64,000 nt of DNA from Winogradskyella flava (lineage in GTDB: Bacteria; Bacteroidota; Bacteroidia; Flavobacteriales; Flavobacteriaceae): positions 62,001 to 126,000 of the forward strand of contig NZ_JACLCP010000003.1 of assembly GCF_014243395.1 (NCBI RefSeq), given 5' to 3'. The notes under the pieces were generated by a model that ran no database searches, was not told the origin of the DNA, and worked only from the letters and a program-made list of their open reading frames with translations. Of this stretch, positions 36,382-44,718 are shown one piece after another (position 1 is the stretch's first letter; the number at the start of each line of letters is the position of its first letter). The translations under genes were made by a program, and so were the position numbers.

Positions 36382-36434
36382 AATGTTTGAGTTTATATTA
36401 ATTATTGTTTAAAATGATTAAGTTTTTTTAATGT

Positions 36435-37826
36435 TTAGAAGTAAATAAATAGAGCGGCAATAATACTTCCGCCTGGACTGTAGTCAGCATCAAGAGTATC
36501 ATTCTCGTAGCGTTCGAAGGAAACAGGATAGGTGTATCCAATTTTTAACATTCCTAGATATATGGATGCGCCAACAGATAATATACTCCCTTCCTCGAAA
36601 TAGCTTCTATAACTGCTTGATTCACCGACGATGTCTCGTTCAAATTGACCATATAGTACTTCTAGACCAAGTCCAAAGCCATCATCTACAAGATTGTTCT
36701 TACCAGTTGTTGAAAAATCAAAAATCAATCCAGCTCCAATCTCATAGGCGTCAAAAGTGCTTTCAGTTCCAAAGGTGTCGTCATCTCCAAGAGCATAATG
36801 GATATTCATGCCATAATGGTCATCAAACATAAAATAGAGCTCTGGACCGTAAGAGAAAAGTTCATCTCCCATATTCGCTCTTCCTCCAAGTCCCCAGCGT
36901 TCTGCTTGACTGGCAAGAACTGCTGAGGCGGCGAGTGCGCCAGCTGCGGCAGTTGTTTTTTCTGAAGATAAATCGGCAGTTCTCCGTGTGTTGTCTGTTA
37001 ATTGTGAATAATCGGTTGTTGTGCCATTGGTCGAACTAGGGTTTTCATCTTCGTCCTCATCTTCATCTTCTTCATTATCAGATTGGTTTTCATCTTTGCT
37101 TTCTTTATCGCTATATGCCGTTGTAGATCTTTCTGCTTCTGCTTCTGATTTTGCTTGCGCTATTTTGGCTTCTGCTTTTACTCTTATAGCTTCTACCATA
37201 CGTTTTTCACCACCAGTTTTGGCATAAGACATGGCTTCATCCAATTTTTTAATTTGAGCCTCTGGGTTGGAGGTGTTTTCTGCTTGATCTAATAGGGAGA
37301 AGAATTGCCTCTGCCTTGCTTTATCTTTCTCGTAATTATCAATTTTGAAAGCTAGGCTTCCAGATATACGGAATGTTGCATTTTCAAAGTTTACCGAAAA
37401 GCTATTGAGGTTGCTATTGTGATTTTCGTTTTTAGAAGAAATATTATCCGTTTGTCCATAACAACCAACATCATAGTTGTTTAGAATATATGTAAGCTTA
37501 CTTGAGTTAACAAAGCCGTTTCCAAAATAGTAGTTGGCCTGCACATTGAAGCTTGTTGTATGACCATCTAAATTGCTTAAACCAAGTTCTTCAGCGGTAT
37601 AGTCTTTACCTTTATATCTAACAGCAGTAAAATAGGCGTTTTTATAACCAAAAGCCATTGTTGCTTCACCAAAACAATTGGTAAATGCATATACCATAGT
37701 TACACTGCCCAACATTCCGTTGTTTTCGGGGTCAAGATTTATGGTTTTGGTATATGTTGAGGTTTTGTTTTGAGCTTGGGACAGAAGTGCTAAAAAGAGA
37801 CCTAATAATAAAAATAATCGTTTCAT
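36435..37826 (-). CDS. Outer-membrane beta-barrel protein with acidic low-complexity linker
   Basis: 463 residues with a signal peptide ending at SQAQ. The N-terminal ~170 residues are beta-rich (TINLDPENNGMLGSVTMVYAF ...). A helical, Ala/Lys/Glu-rich stretch follows (about 170-235) and then an acidic run (NEEDEDEDEDENPSS, ~250-270). The C-terminal ~170 residues form barrel-like strands ending in Phe (SIIAALFIYF), the usual last residue for BAM recognition. Function unknown. First gene of a three-gene operon. The promoter shows a -7 box TAGGTTTA at 37850-37857 and an ATACC-N8-GGTAT site also found before the histidine kinase gene. Confidence 0.7.
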   Translation of the reverse strand: MKRLFLLLGLFLALLSQAQNKTSTYTKTINLDPENNGMLGSVTMVYAFTNCFGEATMAFGYKNAYFTAVRYKGKDYTAEELGLSNLDGHTTSFNVQANYYFGNGFVNSSKLTYILNNYDVGCYGQTDNISSKNENHNSNLNSFSVNFENATFRISGSLAFKIDNYEKDKARQRQFFSLLDQAENTSNPEAQIKKLDEAMSYAKTGGEKRMVEAIRVKAEAKIAQAKSEAEAERSTTAYSDKESKDENQSDNEEDEDEDEDENPSSTNGTTTDYSQLTDNTRRTADLSSEKTTAAAGALAASAVLASQAERWGLGGRANMGDELFSYGPELYFMFDDHYGMNIHYALGDDDTFGTESTFDAYEIGAGLIFDFSTTGKNNLVDDGFGLGLEVLYGQFERDIVGESSSYRSYFEEGSILSVGASIYLGMLKIGYTYPVSFERYENDTLDADYSPGGSIIAALFIYF

Positions 37827-37849
37827 AGTTATGTGATTTATTGTTGGTG

Positions 37850-37898
37850 TAAACCTACATAACCATCTAAGGTGAGGGAATACCCAATACTAGGTATT
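37850..37898 (-). promoter_or_regulatory. Promoter with candidate response-regulator site (target operon)
   Basis: Minus-strand -7 box TAGGTTTA (37850-37857). The plus-strand sequence ATACCCAATACTAGGTAT begins at 37880, an inverted repeat ATACC-N8-GGTAT, 23 bases beyond the box edge. The other site at 40630 has the same sequence pattern and the same distance. No -33 TTTG is present, as expected for an activator-dependent promoter. The remaining part of the 283-bp gap to 38109 holds nothing else I recognise. Confidence 0.65.
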
Positions 37899-38109
37899 TT
37901 TAAGGTATGAGCTAAAAATGATGCCACAGAATGTGAAGCCTGTTTTGCAAGCGTATGACCCTATCTTACTTGTTTTCAATAAGGATTTGAATCACTATTT
38001 TGAGTAAAGATTGGGTTAGAGATGAACTCTGATAATTCATACATAATTTTACAGAATGCTATATAGAAGTAAGAGCGCTGAGCAACTAGAATGATCAAGT
38101 TGTTTTAAG

Positions 38110-38730
38110 TTAAAAATTATATTTCTTTTCTAAGGCATAGCGCATTAGTTCTCCTTTTCCATGAAGACCTAAAATACGTATCATATTCTTGCGATGTGTA
38201 TCGACAGTATGTATTCCTATAAAAAGCTCATCTGCTATTTCGCGAGAAGTTTTGCCTTGGGCAACCAGTCCTAATATTTCAACTTGTCTTTTAGTGAGGA
38301 GACCCTTAGTTTTTTTATTAGTGTCATCTTCTGCTTCTACTTTAATGTTAGAATCAAAATATGTGTTGCCTTTATATACGGACCTAACAGCTTTTAGTAC
38401 TTCGTCTAGAGGTGAGTTTTTTAAAAGATAACCAGAAGCACCGGCATCGAGCATTTGTTCTATGGCTTCTCTTTGATCAAACATTGTGAAACCTAAAACC
38501 TTGGTGTGGGGAAATTCTTTTTTTATTTTTTTGGTCGCCATAATACCATCACACTTTGGCATCCTTATGTCGGTAATGACAATGTTTGGTTGTTTTAATC
38601 GTACGAGATCTAATAGAGCTTCTCCATCATTTGCAGTACCTACAACTTCAATATCTTCTTCGTATTCTAGGAGTAATTTTATACCATCAATAAGTGATTG
38701 ATGATCTTCAGCTATAGCTACTCGTATCAT
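38110..38730 (-). CDS. LuxR/NarL-type response regulator
   Basis: 206 residues. The receiver domain has the acidic pair near residues 8-9 (AEDH) and the phospho-acceptor Asp54 in IVITDIRMPKCDG. The C-terminal LuxR helix-turn-helix (LLTKRQVEILGLVAQGKTSREIADELFIGIHTVDTHRKNMIRIL) binds DNA. It overlaps the histidine kinase gene by four bases (ATGA). Likely sites are the ATACC-N8-GGTAT repeats at 40630 (own operon) and 37880 (adjacent membrane-protein operon). Signal unknown. Confidence 0.93.
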   Translation of the reverse strand: MIRVAIAEDHQSLIDGIKLLLEYEEDIEVVGTANDGEALLDLVRLKQPNIVITDIRMPKCDGIMATKKIKKEFPHTKVLGFTMFDQREAIEQMLDAGASGYLLKNSPLDEVLKAVRSVYKGNTYFDSNIKVEAEDDTNKKTKGLLTKRQVEILGLVAQGKTSREIADELFIGIHTVDTHRKNMIRILGLHGKGELMRYALEKKYNF

Positions 38731-40571
38731 AATGGTATATCAATTATTACGGTTGTTCCTTCATTTTTCTCAGATTCTATGGTCAAAGTACCATCTAAAT
38801 GTTCAATACGCTTGTCTATGCTGCTAATACCCATTCCAGAATTTATTTTAGTCACTTGTTTTGGATTAAAACCAATACCATTATCCTCTATCATAATATT
38901 TAGGTTGTCCTCATGGTTGGTTAAGTGTACAATACCCTTGGTAGCATTGGCATGCTTTATAATATTAGTAACCAATTCTTGTATAATTCTAAAAATAGTG
39001 ATTTCTAGTGAGTTCTCTAAGCGTTGTTCTAGTCCAAAACTTTGAACTTCAAATGATAAACCATTAATACCAGAGGCGTTTTTAGAAAGTTTTTCTACCG
39101 CAGGTAACAATCCGTTTTTTGCCATGACTCCAGAGTTCTTAAGATGGGCCATTGATCTAATTTCAACATAAGCATCTTCAAGAAGTGTACTTGTTTTTTT
39201 TATAAGTTCTTCTGAGATTTCAGCATTTTTTTGGGTCTTTACAAGATGCTCAAACTGTAGTTTAGCAGCAGATAATGTTGCGCCAACACTATCATGCAAA
39301 TCAGCAGCCAATCGTTCTCGTTCTTTTTCTTGACCTTGAATCATGGCATCAATAGTTTGTAGTTCCAAGTCTTTGAGTATTTTCTCTTTTTCCTCAATTT
39401 GCTTTTGCCGTTCTTCCTCTGCTATTCTTTGTTTTCGTTTTAAATTTTTGAAAATTAAAAATGCTAGGATTGATACTGTTGATAGACTTCCTCCCCAAGC
39501 GAGCCTCATATTGCTTTTTTCTTTTTCATTTTGAATTTCTAATTTTAATTCATTCGCAATATGAACTAAACTGTCTTTGTATCTAGTATTGTCTATTTTA
39601 ATTCGCTCAAAGGTTTTAACTGAAGCTAAATCGTCGATAGTTGTGCGTTGTGTTTTTCTTAGATTAATATATTTGATTGTAGAGTCAAAGACTTTTTTAC
39701 CTTTATAAGCCTCATACAATAAATAATAGGCGCCATCGATCATTTTTTTGTCAGAAAGTAGTTTTCCATATTTCAGTGTTTTTTGGGCTGGTGAAATGAT
39801 ATTATTATATTTTTTTTGATTAAAAAAAATCACACCCAAACCTCTGTGTGCGTGTCCTAAAATATTTAAATTTTTTAGAGAGTCTCCTATTTTAATTGCT
39901 GTATTGATATAGGTCTTAGCTTTAATAAAGTCCTTTTGCTGCCTATATGCCGAGGCAATATTTACATATATTACCGCCTGTTCTTTTATGTTTTTAGCTA
40001 ACTTTAGACTTTGGTTAAAATAGTTTAAAGCAATATCACTTTTATATCTCCAACTGTAAATGTTACCTATGTTCATTAATGCTCTTTGCATTAAAAGAGT
40101 ATCTTTTATTTGTGTAGAAAGGTTTAAGGACTCCTCATAGTATTTTTTGGCCTCATCAAGATTATAAATATTTTTGTAAGAAATACCTATTCCGTTTAAA
40201 GCTTTCGCTTGGCCTGATAAATTATCTAATTGCTGATATAATTTCAAGCTTTTATTAAAGTTAGTTAGTGCCTTATTATTCTCGCCAAATATGTGCTCTA
40301 TATCACCCATTAAAATTAGAGCATCAGCTTTCTGTTTTATTAGGCCATTCGTATTTGTGTAATCCAATAAATCTAGAATCATTGCATAAGCACTATCGGT
40401 TTTTTTGTCTAAGTAATTCTCATAGATAAAATCCTTATAAATGTTAGCTTTAGTTGTATCAGGTAATTTCGGATTATCTAAAATTTTAAGTAAAGAGTCT
40501 TTAGGTGTTTGAGAAAATCCTAATGTAAATGACAAGTATATTAGGATGACGAAAGAAATAGTAATTTTCAA
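38727..40571 (-). CDS. TPR-containing sensor histidine kinase (HisKA_3)
   Basis: 614 residues starting at TTG (40571); this start gives a good signal peptide (MKITISFVILIYLSFTLGFSQ) and no ATG occurs before residue 64. Residues ~30-320 are tetratricopeptide repeats (ALTNFNKSLKLYQQLDNLSGQAKALNGIGISYKNI and similar), placed in the periplasm. A transmembrane helix lies at ~357-375, a coiled coil at 380-410, then a HisKA_3 domain with phospho-acceptor His426 (DLHDSVGATLSAA) and an ATPase domain (N-box ELVTNIIKHA, DNGIGF 563-568). Cognate regulator overlaps by four bases. The TPR sensor suggests protein or peptide ligand recognition. Confidence 0.92.
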   Translation of the reverse strand: MKITISFVILIYLSFTLGFSQTPKDSLLKILDNPKLPDTTKANIYKDFIYENYLDKKTDSAYAMILDLLDYTNTNGLIKQKADALILMGDIEHIFGENNKALTNFNKSLKLYQQLDNLSGQAKALNGIGISYKNIYNLDEAKKYYEESLNLSTQIKDTLLMQRALMNIGNIYSWRYKSDIALNYFNQSLKLAKNIKEQAVIYVNIASAYRQQKDFIKAKTYINTAIKIGDSLKNLNILGHAHRGLGVIFFNQKKYNNIISPAQKTLKYGKLLSDKKMIDGAYYLLYEAYKGKKVFDSTIKYINLRKTQRTTIDDLASVKTFERIKIDNTRYKDSLVHIANELKLEIQNEKEKSNMRLAWGGSLSTVSILAFLIFKNLKRKQRIAEEERQKQIEEKEKILKDLELQTIDAMIQGQEKERERLAADLHDSVGATLSAAKLQFEHLVKTQKNAEISEELIKKTSTLLEDAYVEIRSMAHLKNSGVMAKNGLLPAVEKLSKNASGINGLSFEVQSFGLEQRLENSLEITIFRIIQELVTNIIKHANATKGIVHLTNHEDNLNIMIEDNGIGFNPKQVTKINSGMGISSIDKRIEHLDGTLTIESEKNEGTTVIIDIPL

Positions 40572-40599
40572 AATAGTTGGTCTGTTTTTATTGCTATTG

Positions 40600-40648
40600 C
40601 AAATATGAAAATCAAATTGATATTAAAACATACCCGATACAAGGTATA
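40600..40648 (-). promoter_or_regulatory. Promoter with candidate response-regulator site (kinase operon)
   Basis: Minus-strand -7-like box CATATTTG (40600-40607) with the plus-strand sequence ATACCCGATACAAGGTAT starting at 40630, 23 bases beyond the box. Sequence and spacing match the element at 37850-37898, indicating autoregulation. Confidence 0.65.
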
Positions 40649-40720
40649 TTAAGTTAAAAAGATAAAACCAAAATTAGATTTATTAAGAAATTTCGGACGA
40701 AATACCTAAAAAGGAGATAA

Positions 40721-40924
40721 TTACATAAAAATAAACTTCACAGCAGCAATCAACGCAATAAAGCCAATAAAGGCTATTAATATCCAAACCGTGCCCTTGT
40801 AATGCAGTTTATGAATCTTAAGATCTTTACGATATTGGTAAGCAATAGCAATGACAAAAGCTATGAAGAATAATATTGCAAAAATCAATTGACCAGTAGA
40901 GAACATTAGTTTATTTTTATGCAA
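40721..40924 (-). CDS. Small inner-membrane protein (67 aa)
   Basis: Two hydrophobic segments (about 10-28, LIFAILFFIAFVIAIAY, and 44-65, VWILIAFIGFIALIAAVKFIF) flank a basic, His-containing loop (RKDLKIHKLHYKGT). Likely an integral protein with both termini on one side. I do not know the family; it looks conserved in size and hydropathy with small flavobacterial membrane proteins. It is monocistronic and divergent from the NTP pyrophosphohydrolase gene. Confidence 0.6.
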   Translation of the reverse strand: MHKNKLMFSTGQLIFAILFFIAFVIAIAYQYRKDLKIHKLHYKGTVWILIAFIGFIALIAAVKFIFM

Positions 40925-40944
40925 ATTTAATTATAAATACTAAG

Positions 40945-40964
40945 ATTTCCGTTTTCACGGAAAT
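40945..40964. repeat. Small hairpin ATTTCCGT-TTTC-ACGGAAAT
   Basis: Perfect 8-bp palindrome with a TTTC loop, 15 bp before the NTP pyrophosphohydrolase ATG. It has the same layout as the hairpin between grpE and dnaJ (58230-58249). Confidence 0.55.
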
Positions 40965-40979
40965 GAAAATAAATTTTCA

Positions 40980-41366
40980 ATGCAAGATAAAATCAATGCT
41001 GTTAAGGCATTTCATACCGCTTTTAAAATAGGACATAGAGAAACACCAAAGGCCGATTTAGGTATGGAAAAAAACATGCTCCGCTATAAGCTCATGCGCG
41101 AAGAAAATGAAGAATACCTAGAAGCAGCAAATGATAATGATTTGGTTGAGGTTGCTGATGCGCTTGGCGATATGCTCTATATTTTATGCGGAACCATAAT
41201 CGAGCACGGACTTCAGTATAAGATCGAGGAGGTCTTCGAAGAAATTCAACGTAGCAATATGAGTAAGCTTGGTGAAGACGGTGAACCTATCTACAGGGAA
41301 GATGGTAAAGTCTTAAAAGGACCAAATTATTTTAAGCCACACATCAAAGAAATTTTAGATAAGTAG
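40980..41366 (+). CDS. MazG-like nucleoside triphosphate pyrophosphohydrolase
   Basis: 128 residues, all-alpha NTP pyrophosphatase fold. Metal-binding motif REENEEYLEA followed by VEVADALGDMLYI gives the ExxE...ExxD arrangement of the MazG/PRA-PH superfamily. The C-terminal part (GEPIYREDGKVLKGPNYFKPHIKEIL) is typical of the single-domain Bacteroidetes members. Hydrolyses NTP or dNTP to NMP and PPi, usually for pool cleaning. Substrate not determinable here. It is 18 nt downstream of a small hairpin that could affect translation. Confidence 0.85.
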   Translation: MQDKINAVKAFHTAFKIGHRETPKADLGMEKNMLRYKLMREENEEYLEAANDNDLVEVADALGDMLYILCGTIIEHGLQYKIEEVFEEIQRSNMSKLGEDGEPIYREDGKVLKGPNYFKPHIKEILDK

Positions 41367-41426
41367 TTTAAGGATCTATTGGTTTAGTCGTGGATTCGTT
41401 TTTAGACTAATTAGTTGCACTAATCA

Positions 41427-42497
41427 CTAACACACTTTTACACGCCATCCATAAGGATCGTCGACTTTATTGGTTTGGATATCTGTGATACGCTTTTTAA
41501 GCAGCGCACCATAGGTGTTTTCAAGCTTTGGCAATTCGTAATCCTGACCTTTAAAACCAAAACCAGATATTGGTGACACCACAGCCGCAGTACCAGCACC
41601 AAAGAGTTCTTTAAGACTGCCGTTTTCAGAAGCTTCAATAAGTTCGCTTACTTTGATCTTTCTAACTTCGGTCTTAATACCTTCGGCTTCCGCAATGGAT
41701 AGGATGCTTTTTCGTGTGATACCATCTAAGATTCTATCGCTAGTAGGAACGGTCAATAAAGTATCATTGATTCTCACGAAAATATTCATCGCACCAGCTT
41801 CTTCAATATAGTCGTGCGTATTATCATCCGTCCAGATCACTTGTTGGTAACCTTTGTCTTTAGCCAATTGCGTTGGGTAAAATTGTCCTGCGTAGTTACC
41901 ACCAGCTTTAGCGAATCCTACGCCACCATTCGCCGATCTCGAATATTGTTCTTCAATAAGCACTTTGACTTGTCCTGAAAAATAAGCGCCCGAAGGTGCA
42001 CAGGCAATGATAAATTTATAGGAATCAGCAGGAGAAGCATGAAATCCTTGCCCTGTAGCAAACATAAACGGACGAATATAAAGTGCACTGCCTTCAGCTG
42101 TTGGGATCCAATCCTTTTCAAGCTCCAAAAGTGCTTTAAGCCCATCTATAAAATAGGCCTCAGGAAGCTCTGGCATGGCTAAACGCTTAGCAGAAATATT
42201 TAGACGCTTACAATTATCCGTTGGTCTGAATAAGAACACACTACCATTGTCATCCTTATAGGCTTTCATACCCTCAAAAATAGACTGTCCATAATGAAAA
42301 ATCTTAGAAGATGGTTCTAGCGTTATAGGTTGATATGGCGTAATTTTTGGGGCTTCCCATGTCCCGTTTTTATAATCACATACTAGCATGTGATCAGAGA
42401 AGACACTTCCGAACTTTAAATCATCAAAATCAACGTCATTAATTTTCGAAGTTTTACATTTTTCAACAGTGAAATTTTCAGTGTAATTACTAGCCAT
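41427..42497 (-). CDS. ilvE: Branched-chain amino acid aminotransferase
   Basis: Last step of valine, leucine and isoleucine synthesis and first step of their breakdown. The 356 residues belong to fold-type IV PLP enzymes, large BCAT II subgroup. The PLP lysine is Lys197 in GVGFAKAGGNYAG; EEAGAMNIFV carries the PLP-contacting Glu; the C-terminal GTAAVVSPI binds phosphate. I start at the ATG at 42497 (MASNYTENF), because the longer frame begins at TTG in the promoter region. Monocistronic. Confidence 0.93.
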   Translation of the reverse strand: MASNYTENFTVEKCKTSKINDVDFDDLKFGSVFSDHMLVCDYKNGTWEAPKITPYQPITLEPSSKIFHYGQSIFEGMKAYKDDNGSVFLFRPTDNCKRLNISAKRLAMPELPEAYFIDGLKALLELEKDWIPTAEGSALYIRPFMFATGQGFHASPADSYKFIIACAPSGAYFSGQVKVLIEEQYSRSANGGVGFAKAGGNYAGQFYPTQLAKDKGYQQVIWTDDNTHDYIEEAGAMNIFVRINDTLLTVPTSDRILDGITRKSILSIAEAEGIKTEVRKIKVSELIEASENGSLKELFGAGTAAVVSPISGFGFKGQDYELPKLENTYGALLKKRITDIQTNKVDDPYGWRVKVC

Positions 42498-42615
42498 AAT
42501 CTCGGTTGGTTTATTTTGCAAAAATACACAATCAAAGCCGTTAATAAAAGGCTATTTCGGCTTAAATTTCGTAAATTTGTAATTCAATAAATTAATAATA
42601 CTAAAGATATCAATA

Positions 42616-43119
42616 ATGAAAAAAATAGTCCTGTTTTTAGCAGCTAGTTTAATGATTGTTTCTTGTAAGAACGAAACCAAAACTACAGAAGAGAATGTTG
42701 AAGATGTCAAAAAAGAAATCGCTTATGCATCTTTTGGTACGGAGATCAATGATGCAGATGCATTAACATCTGAGCGTATGATGGAGCACTACAAAGGTTT
42801 AAAAGCTGGTGATACAGTCAATGCGAAAATGAAAGCTAAGATTGTTGAGGTGTGTTCTAAAAAAGGGTGCTGGATGACCTTGGATATGGATGGTGAAAAT
42901 CAAGTCATGGTAAAGTTTAAGGATTACGGTTTCTTTATGCCTTTAAATGCTGAAGGAAACGTGGTCATTAACGGTAAGGCCTATGTCGCTGAAACTTCAG
43001 TTGACGAATTAAGACATTATGCTGAGGATGCTGGTAAATCTGAAGAAGAAATAGCAGCGATTACGGAACCAAAGTTCGAATATCATTTTGAAGCTGATGG
43101 TGTCTTATTGGAACAATAA
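42616..43119 (+). CDS. DUF4920 lipoprotein
   Basis: 167 residues. The signal MKKIVLFLAASLMIVSC has its lipobox Cys at 17. The mature domain (YASFGTEINDADALTSERMMEHYKGLKAGDTVNAKMKAKIVEVCSKKGCWMTLDM) is DUF4920, an OB-like beta domain with conserved Cys in CSKKGCWM. The two cysteines could bind metal or form a disulfide. First gene of a three-gene + strand cluster with a c-type-haem lipoprotein and mnmD. Function unknown. Confidence 0.87.
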   Translation: MKKIVLFLAASLMIVSCKNETKTTEENVEDVKKEIAYASFGTEINDADALTSERMMEHYKGLKAGDTVNAKMKAKIVEVCSKKGCWMTLDMDGENQVMVKFKDYGFFMPLNAEGNVVINGKAYVAETSVDELRHYAEDAGKSEEEIAAITEPKFEYHFEADGVLLEQ

Positions 43120-43555
43120 ATCTGTTGTTTTTGCGACGATAGCATTATCACTTTTGTTGAGTTGTAATAATAAGGTCGAAAATTCTGAGCAATCAGAAGA
43201 AAAGAAGCCTGAACTCATCATGCACAAGCCATCTGAAATGGCTAATATGATGAATGTGCTCTATGCCTTTAATTTACAAACCAAACGTCAGATTTTGGCA
43301 GGAGAAACACCAGCGCCAATGCCATTGGACCTATTGAAACTACATTCAGCAGAAATGAGTAATGGCCATTCAAGAACGGCAGCTTGGAATAGTTTTGTAA
43401 ATGTTTTTATAGAGACACAACAAGCCGTTGCAGATACCTTGTCTGATGTCGCTTTAAAGGAACGCTACAATGCAGCTATCAATAATTGTTTAGCTTGTCA
43501 CAAGACGGAATGTGTTGGTCCAATACCAAAGATCAAGAAATTACTCATCAACTAG
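43097..43555 (+). CDS. Small lipoprotein with one CXXCH haem motif
   Basis: 152 residues from the ATG at 43097 (MVSYWNNKSVVFATIALSLLLSC), giving a lipobox Cys; a TTG at 43088 would add three residues. The C-terminus contains a single CXXCH site (NNCLACHKTECVGPIPKIKKL), so one c-type haem may be attached. The helical middle region (LHSAEMSNGHSRTAAWNSFVNVFIETQQAVADTL) may form a four-helix bundle as in cytochrome c-prime. The start lies inside DUF4920 by 23 bp, pointing to coupled translation and related roles. Electron partner unknown. Confidence 0.75.
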   Translation: MVSYWNNKSVVFATIALSLLLSCNNKVENSEQSEEKKPELIMHKPSEMANMMNVLYAFNLQTKRQILAGETPAPMPLDLLKLHSAEMSNGHSRTAAWNSFVNVFIETQQAVADTLSDVALKERYNAAINNCLACHKTECVGPIPKIKKLLIN

Positions 43556-44272
43556 GTGCGACGAAAAATCATCACCACATCAGATGGTTCCAAGACCATT
43601 CAGATAGAAGATTGGAATGAACAATACCATTCCATTCATGGTGCCATACAAGAAGCAAATCATGTCTTTTTAAAGCATGGTTTGCTTTTCTTTTGTGCTG
43701 AACTTGATTCAGTATCTCATAAAAACGACTGTCATCCTGAACGCGTTTCAGGATCTAGCCCAATCAACATCCTAGAAATTGGCTTCGGCACAGGACTCAA
43801 TGCATTTTTAACCTTGATTGAAGCGGAAAAGCTAAAACAGAATATCAACTATGTCGGCGTTGAAGCCTATCCAGTGGCCGAAGAAGAAATCAAGCAGCTC
43901 AATTATGTAGAATTGATTTCTGAAACCCATAAAACAGCATTTGAAAAAATGCATCACATCCCTTGGGAGAAGCAGCATGATATCACGCCAAATTTTCAGC
44001 TAGAGAAGCAAGAAAAATTCTTTGCGGCTATTGACGCTAATGCCGAATTCGACATCATCTATTTTGATGCTTTTGGTGCACGCGTCCAACCTGAGCTATG
44101 GACAGAAGATATCTTCGCCATCATGTTTAAAGCCCTTAAAGATAATGGTGTTTTAGTGACCTATTCTGCAAAAGGCAGTGTACGACGTGCGATGCAAGCG
44201 GTAGGTTTTACCGTAGAACGTCTTCCTGGTCCTCCTGGGAAGCGTGAAATGCTTCGCGCAATAAAAGAATAA
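43556..44272 (+). CDS. mnmD: tRNA 5-methylaminomethyl-2-thiouridine methyltransferase with repeat insertion
   Basis: 238 residues beginning at GTG directly after the upstream TAG. The segment INILEIGFGTGLNAFLTL is the SAM-binding motif I, and DIIYFDAFGARVQPELWT and PPGKREMLRA match MnmD, which makes mnm5s2U34 in tRNA in species lacking MnmC. Residues 47-67 (AELDSVSHKNDCHPERVSG and flanks) are encoded by a REP-like palindrome and fall between LKHGLLFFC and the SAM motif, a position where the family has only a few residues. The frame stays open, so the enzyme may still fold. Confidence 0.85.
   Translation: MRRKIITTSDGSKTIQIEDWNEQYHSIHGAIQEANHVFLKHGLLFFCAELDSVSHKNDCHPERVSGSSPINILEIGFGTGLNAFLTLIEAEKLKQNINYVGVEAYPVAEEEIKQLNYVELISETHKTAFEKMHHIPWEKQHDITPNFQLEKQEKFFAAIDANAEFDIIYFDAFGARVQPELWTEDIFAIMFKALKDNGVLVTYSAKGSVRRAMQAVGFTVERLPGPPGKREMLRAIKE
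43694..43756. repeat. REP-like double palindrome inside mnmD
   Basis: Two stems: CTGAA-ATTCAG-type near 43697-43711, and ATCCTGAA-CGCG-TTTCAGGAT near 43733-43754, the typical two-hairpin layout of GTCATCCTGAA...TTCAGGATCT elements. Length 63 bp, a multiple of three, with no stop in the mnmD frame. Confidence 0.75.
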
Positions 44273-44282
44273 TCATATTTTT

Positions 44283-44401
44283 TGTCACTTCGAGTGAAAT
44301 TCATTTTTTTAGGAATTTTGTATCGAGAAGTATTTTGAGTTATGCTGGTTCTCGATACAAATTTTCTCCTCTATCGCGTATAAAATCCACTCGAACTGAC
44401 A
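44283..44401. repeat. Long palindromic repeat, copy A (short form)
   Basis: 119 bp from TGTCACTTCGAGTG to CACTCGAACTGACA; the ends pair except one C/C mismatch. Inner arms TTTGTATCGAGAA / TTCTCGATACAAA are perfect. It lies 18 bp before the GIY-YIG ATG. It differs from copy B at about 5 of 119 positions and has the same orientation. Confidence 0.9.
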
Positions 44402-44407
44402 GAATAG

Positions 44408-44415
44408 TATATTTG
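44408..44415 (+). promoter_or_regulatory. -7 box of the GIY-YIG gene
   Basis: TATATTTG, exact TAnnTTTG match, only 4 bp before the ATG at 44420, so the mRNA is probably leaderless or nearly so. Confidence 0.4.
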
Positions 44416-44419
44416 AAAA

Positions 44420-44710
44420 ATGAAAACCTATTATGTCTACATACTAAAATGTTCAGATGACACTTTCTATACTGGCATAACTTCTAACTTATCACAGAGA
44501 ATAATAGAGTATCAAACAGGAAAACACAAAGACAGTTATACCTATTCAAGAAGACCTATAGAATTAGTATTTTATGCTGAATTTACTAATGTCGAGCTGG
44601 CGATAGACACTGAAAAGCAAATCAAAAAATGGTCAAGAACTAAAAAAGAAGCCTTGATTAATAATGAATATGATAAGCTTCCCAATTTATCTAAAAAGAA
44701 TTTCAAATAA
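44420..44710 (+). CDS. GIY-YIG nuclease domain protein between palindromes
   Basis: 96 residues, a stand-alone GIY-YIG domain of the YhbQ/UvrC-like type: YYVYILKCSDDTFYTGITSNLSQRIIEY carries the YxY...YTG core and the Arg, and VELAIDTEKQIKKWSR carries the catalytic Glu. The C-terminus is basic (LINNEYDKLPNLSKKNFK). The gene is tightly enclosed by two ~96% identical 119-bp palindromic repeats, 18 bp upstream and 8 bp downstream. This suggests a nuclease that recognises or mobilises these repeats, by analogy with REP-associated transposases, though this is inference. It could also be a housekeeping repair nuclease with repeats nearby by chance. Confidence 0.9.
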   Translation: MKTYYVYILKCSDDTFYTGITSNLSQRIIEYQTGKHKDSYTYSRRPIELVFYAEFTNVELAIDTEKQIKKWSRTKKEALINNEYDKLPNLSKKNFK

Positions 44711-44718
44711 TTTCTAGA

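Noticed and set aside
37021-37227. Serine-rich 68-codon frame
   Set aside because: Antisense of the acidic GAA/GAT run in the outer-membrane protein gene.
38698-39045. 115-codon plus-strand frame over the histidine kinase 3' end
   Set aside because: Antisense shadow of a gene with clear HATPase motifs; low-complexity Ser/Ile-rich translation.
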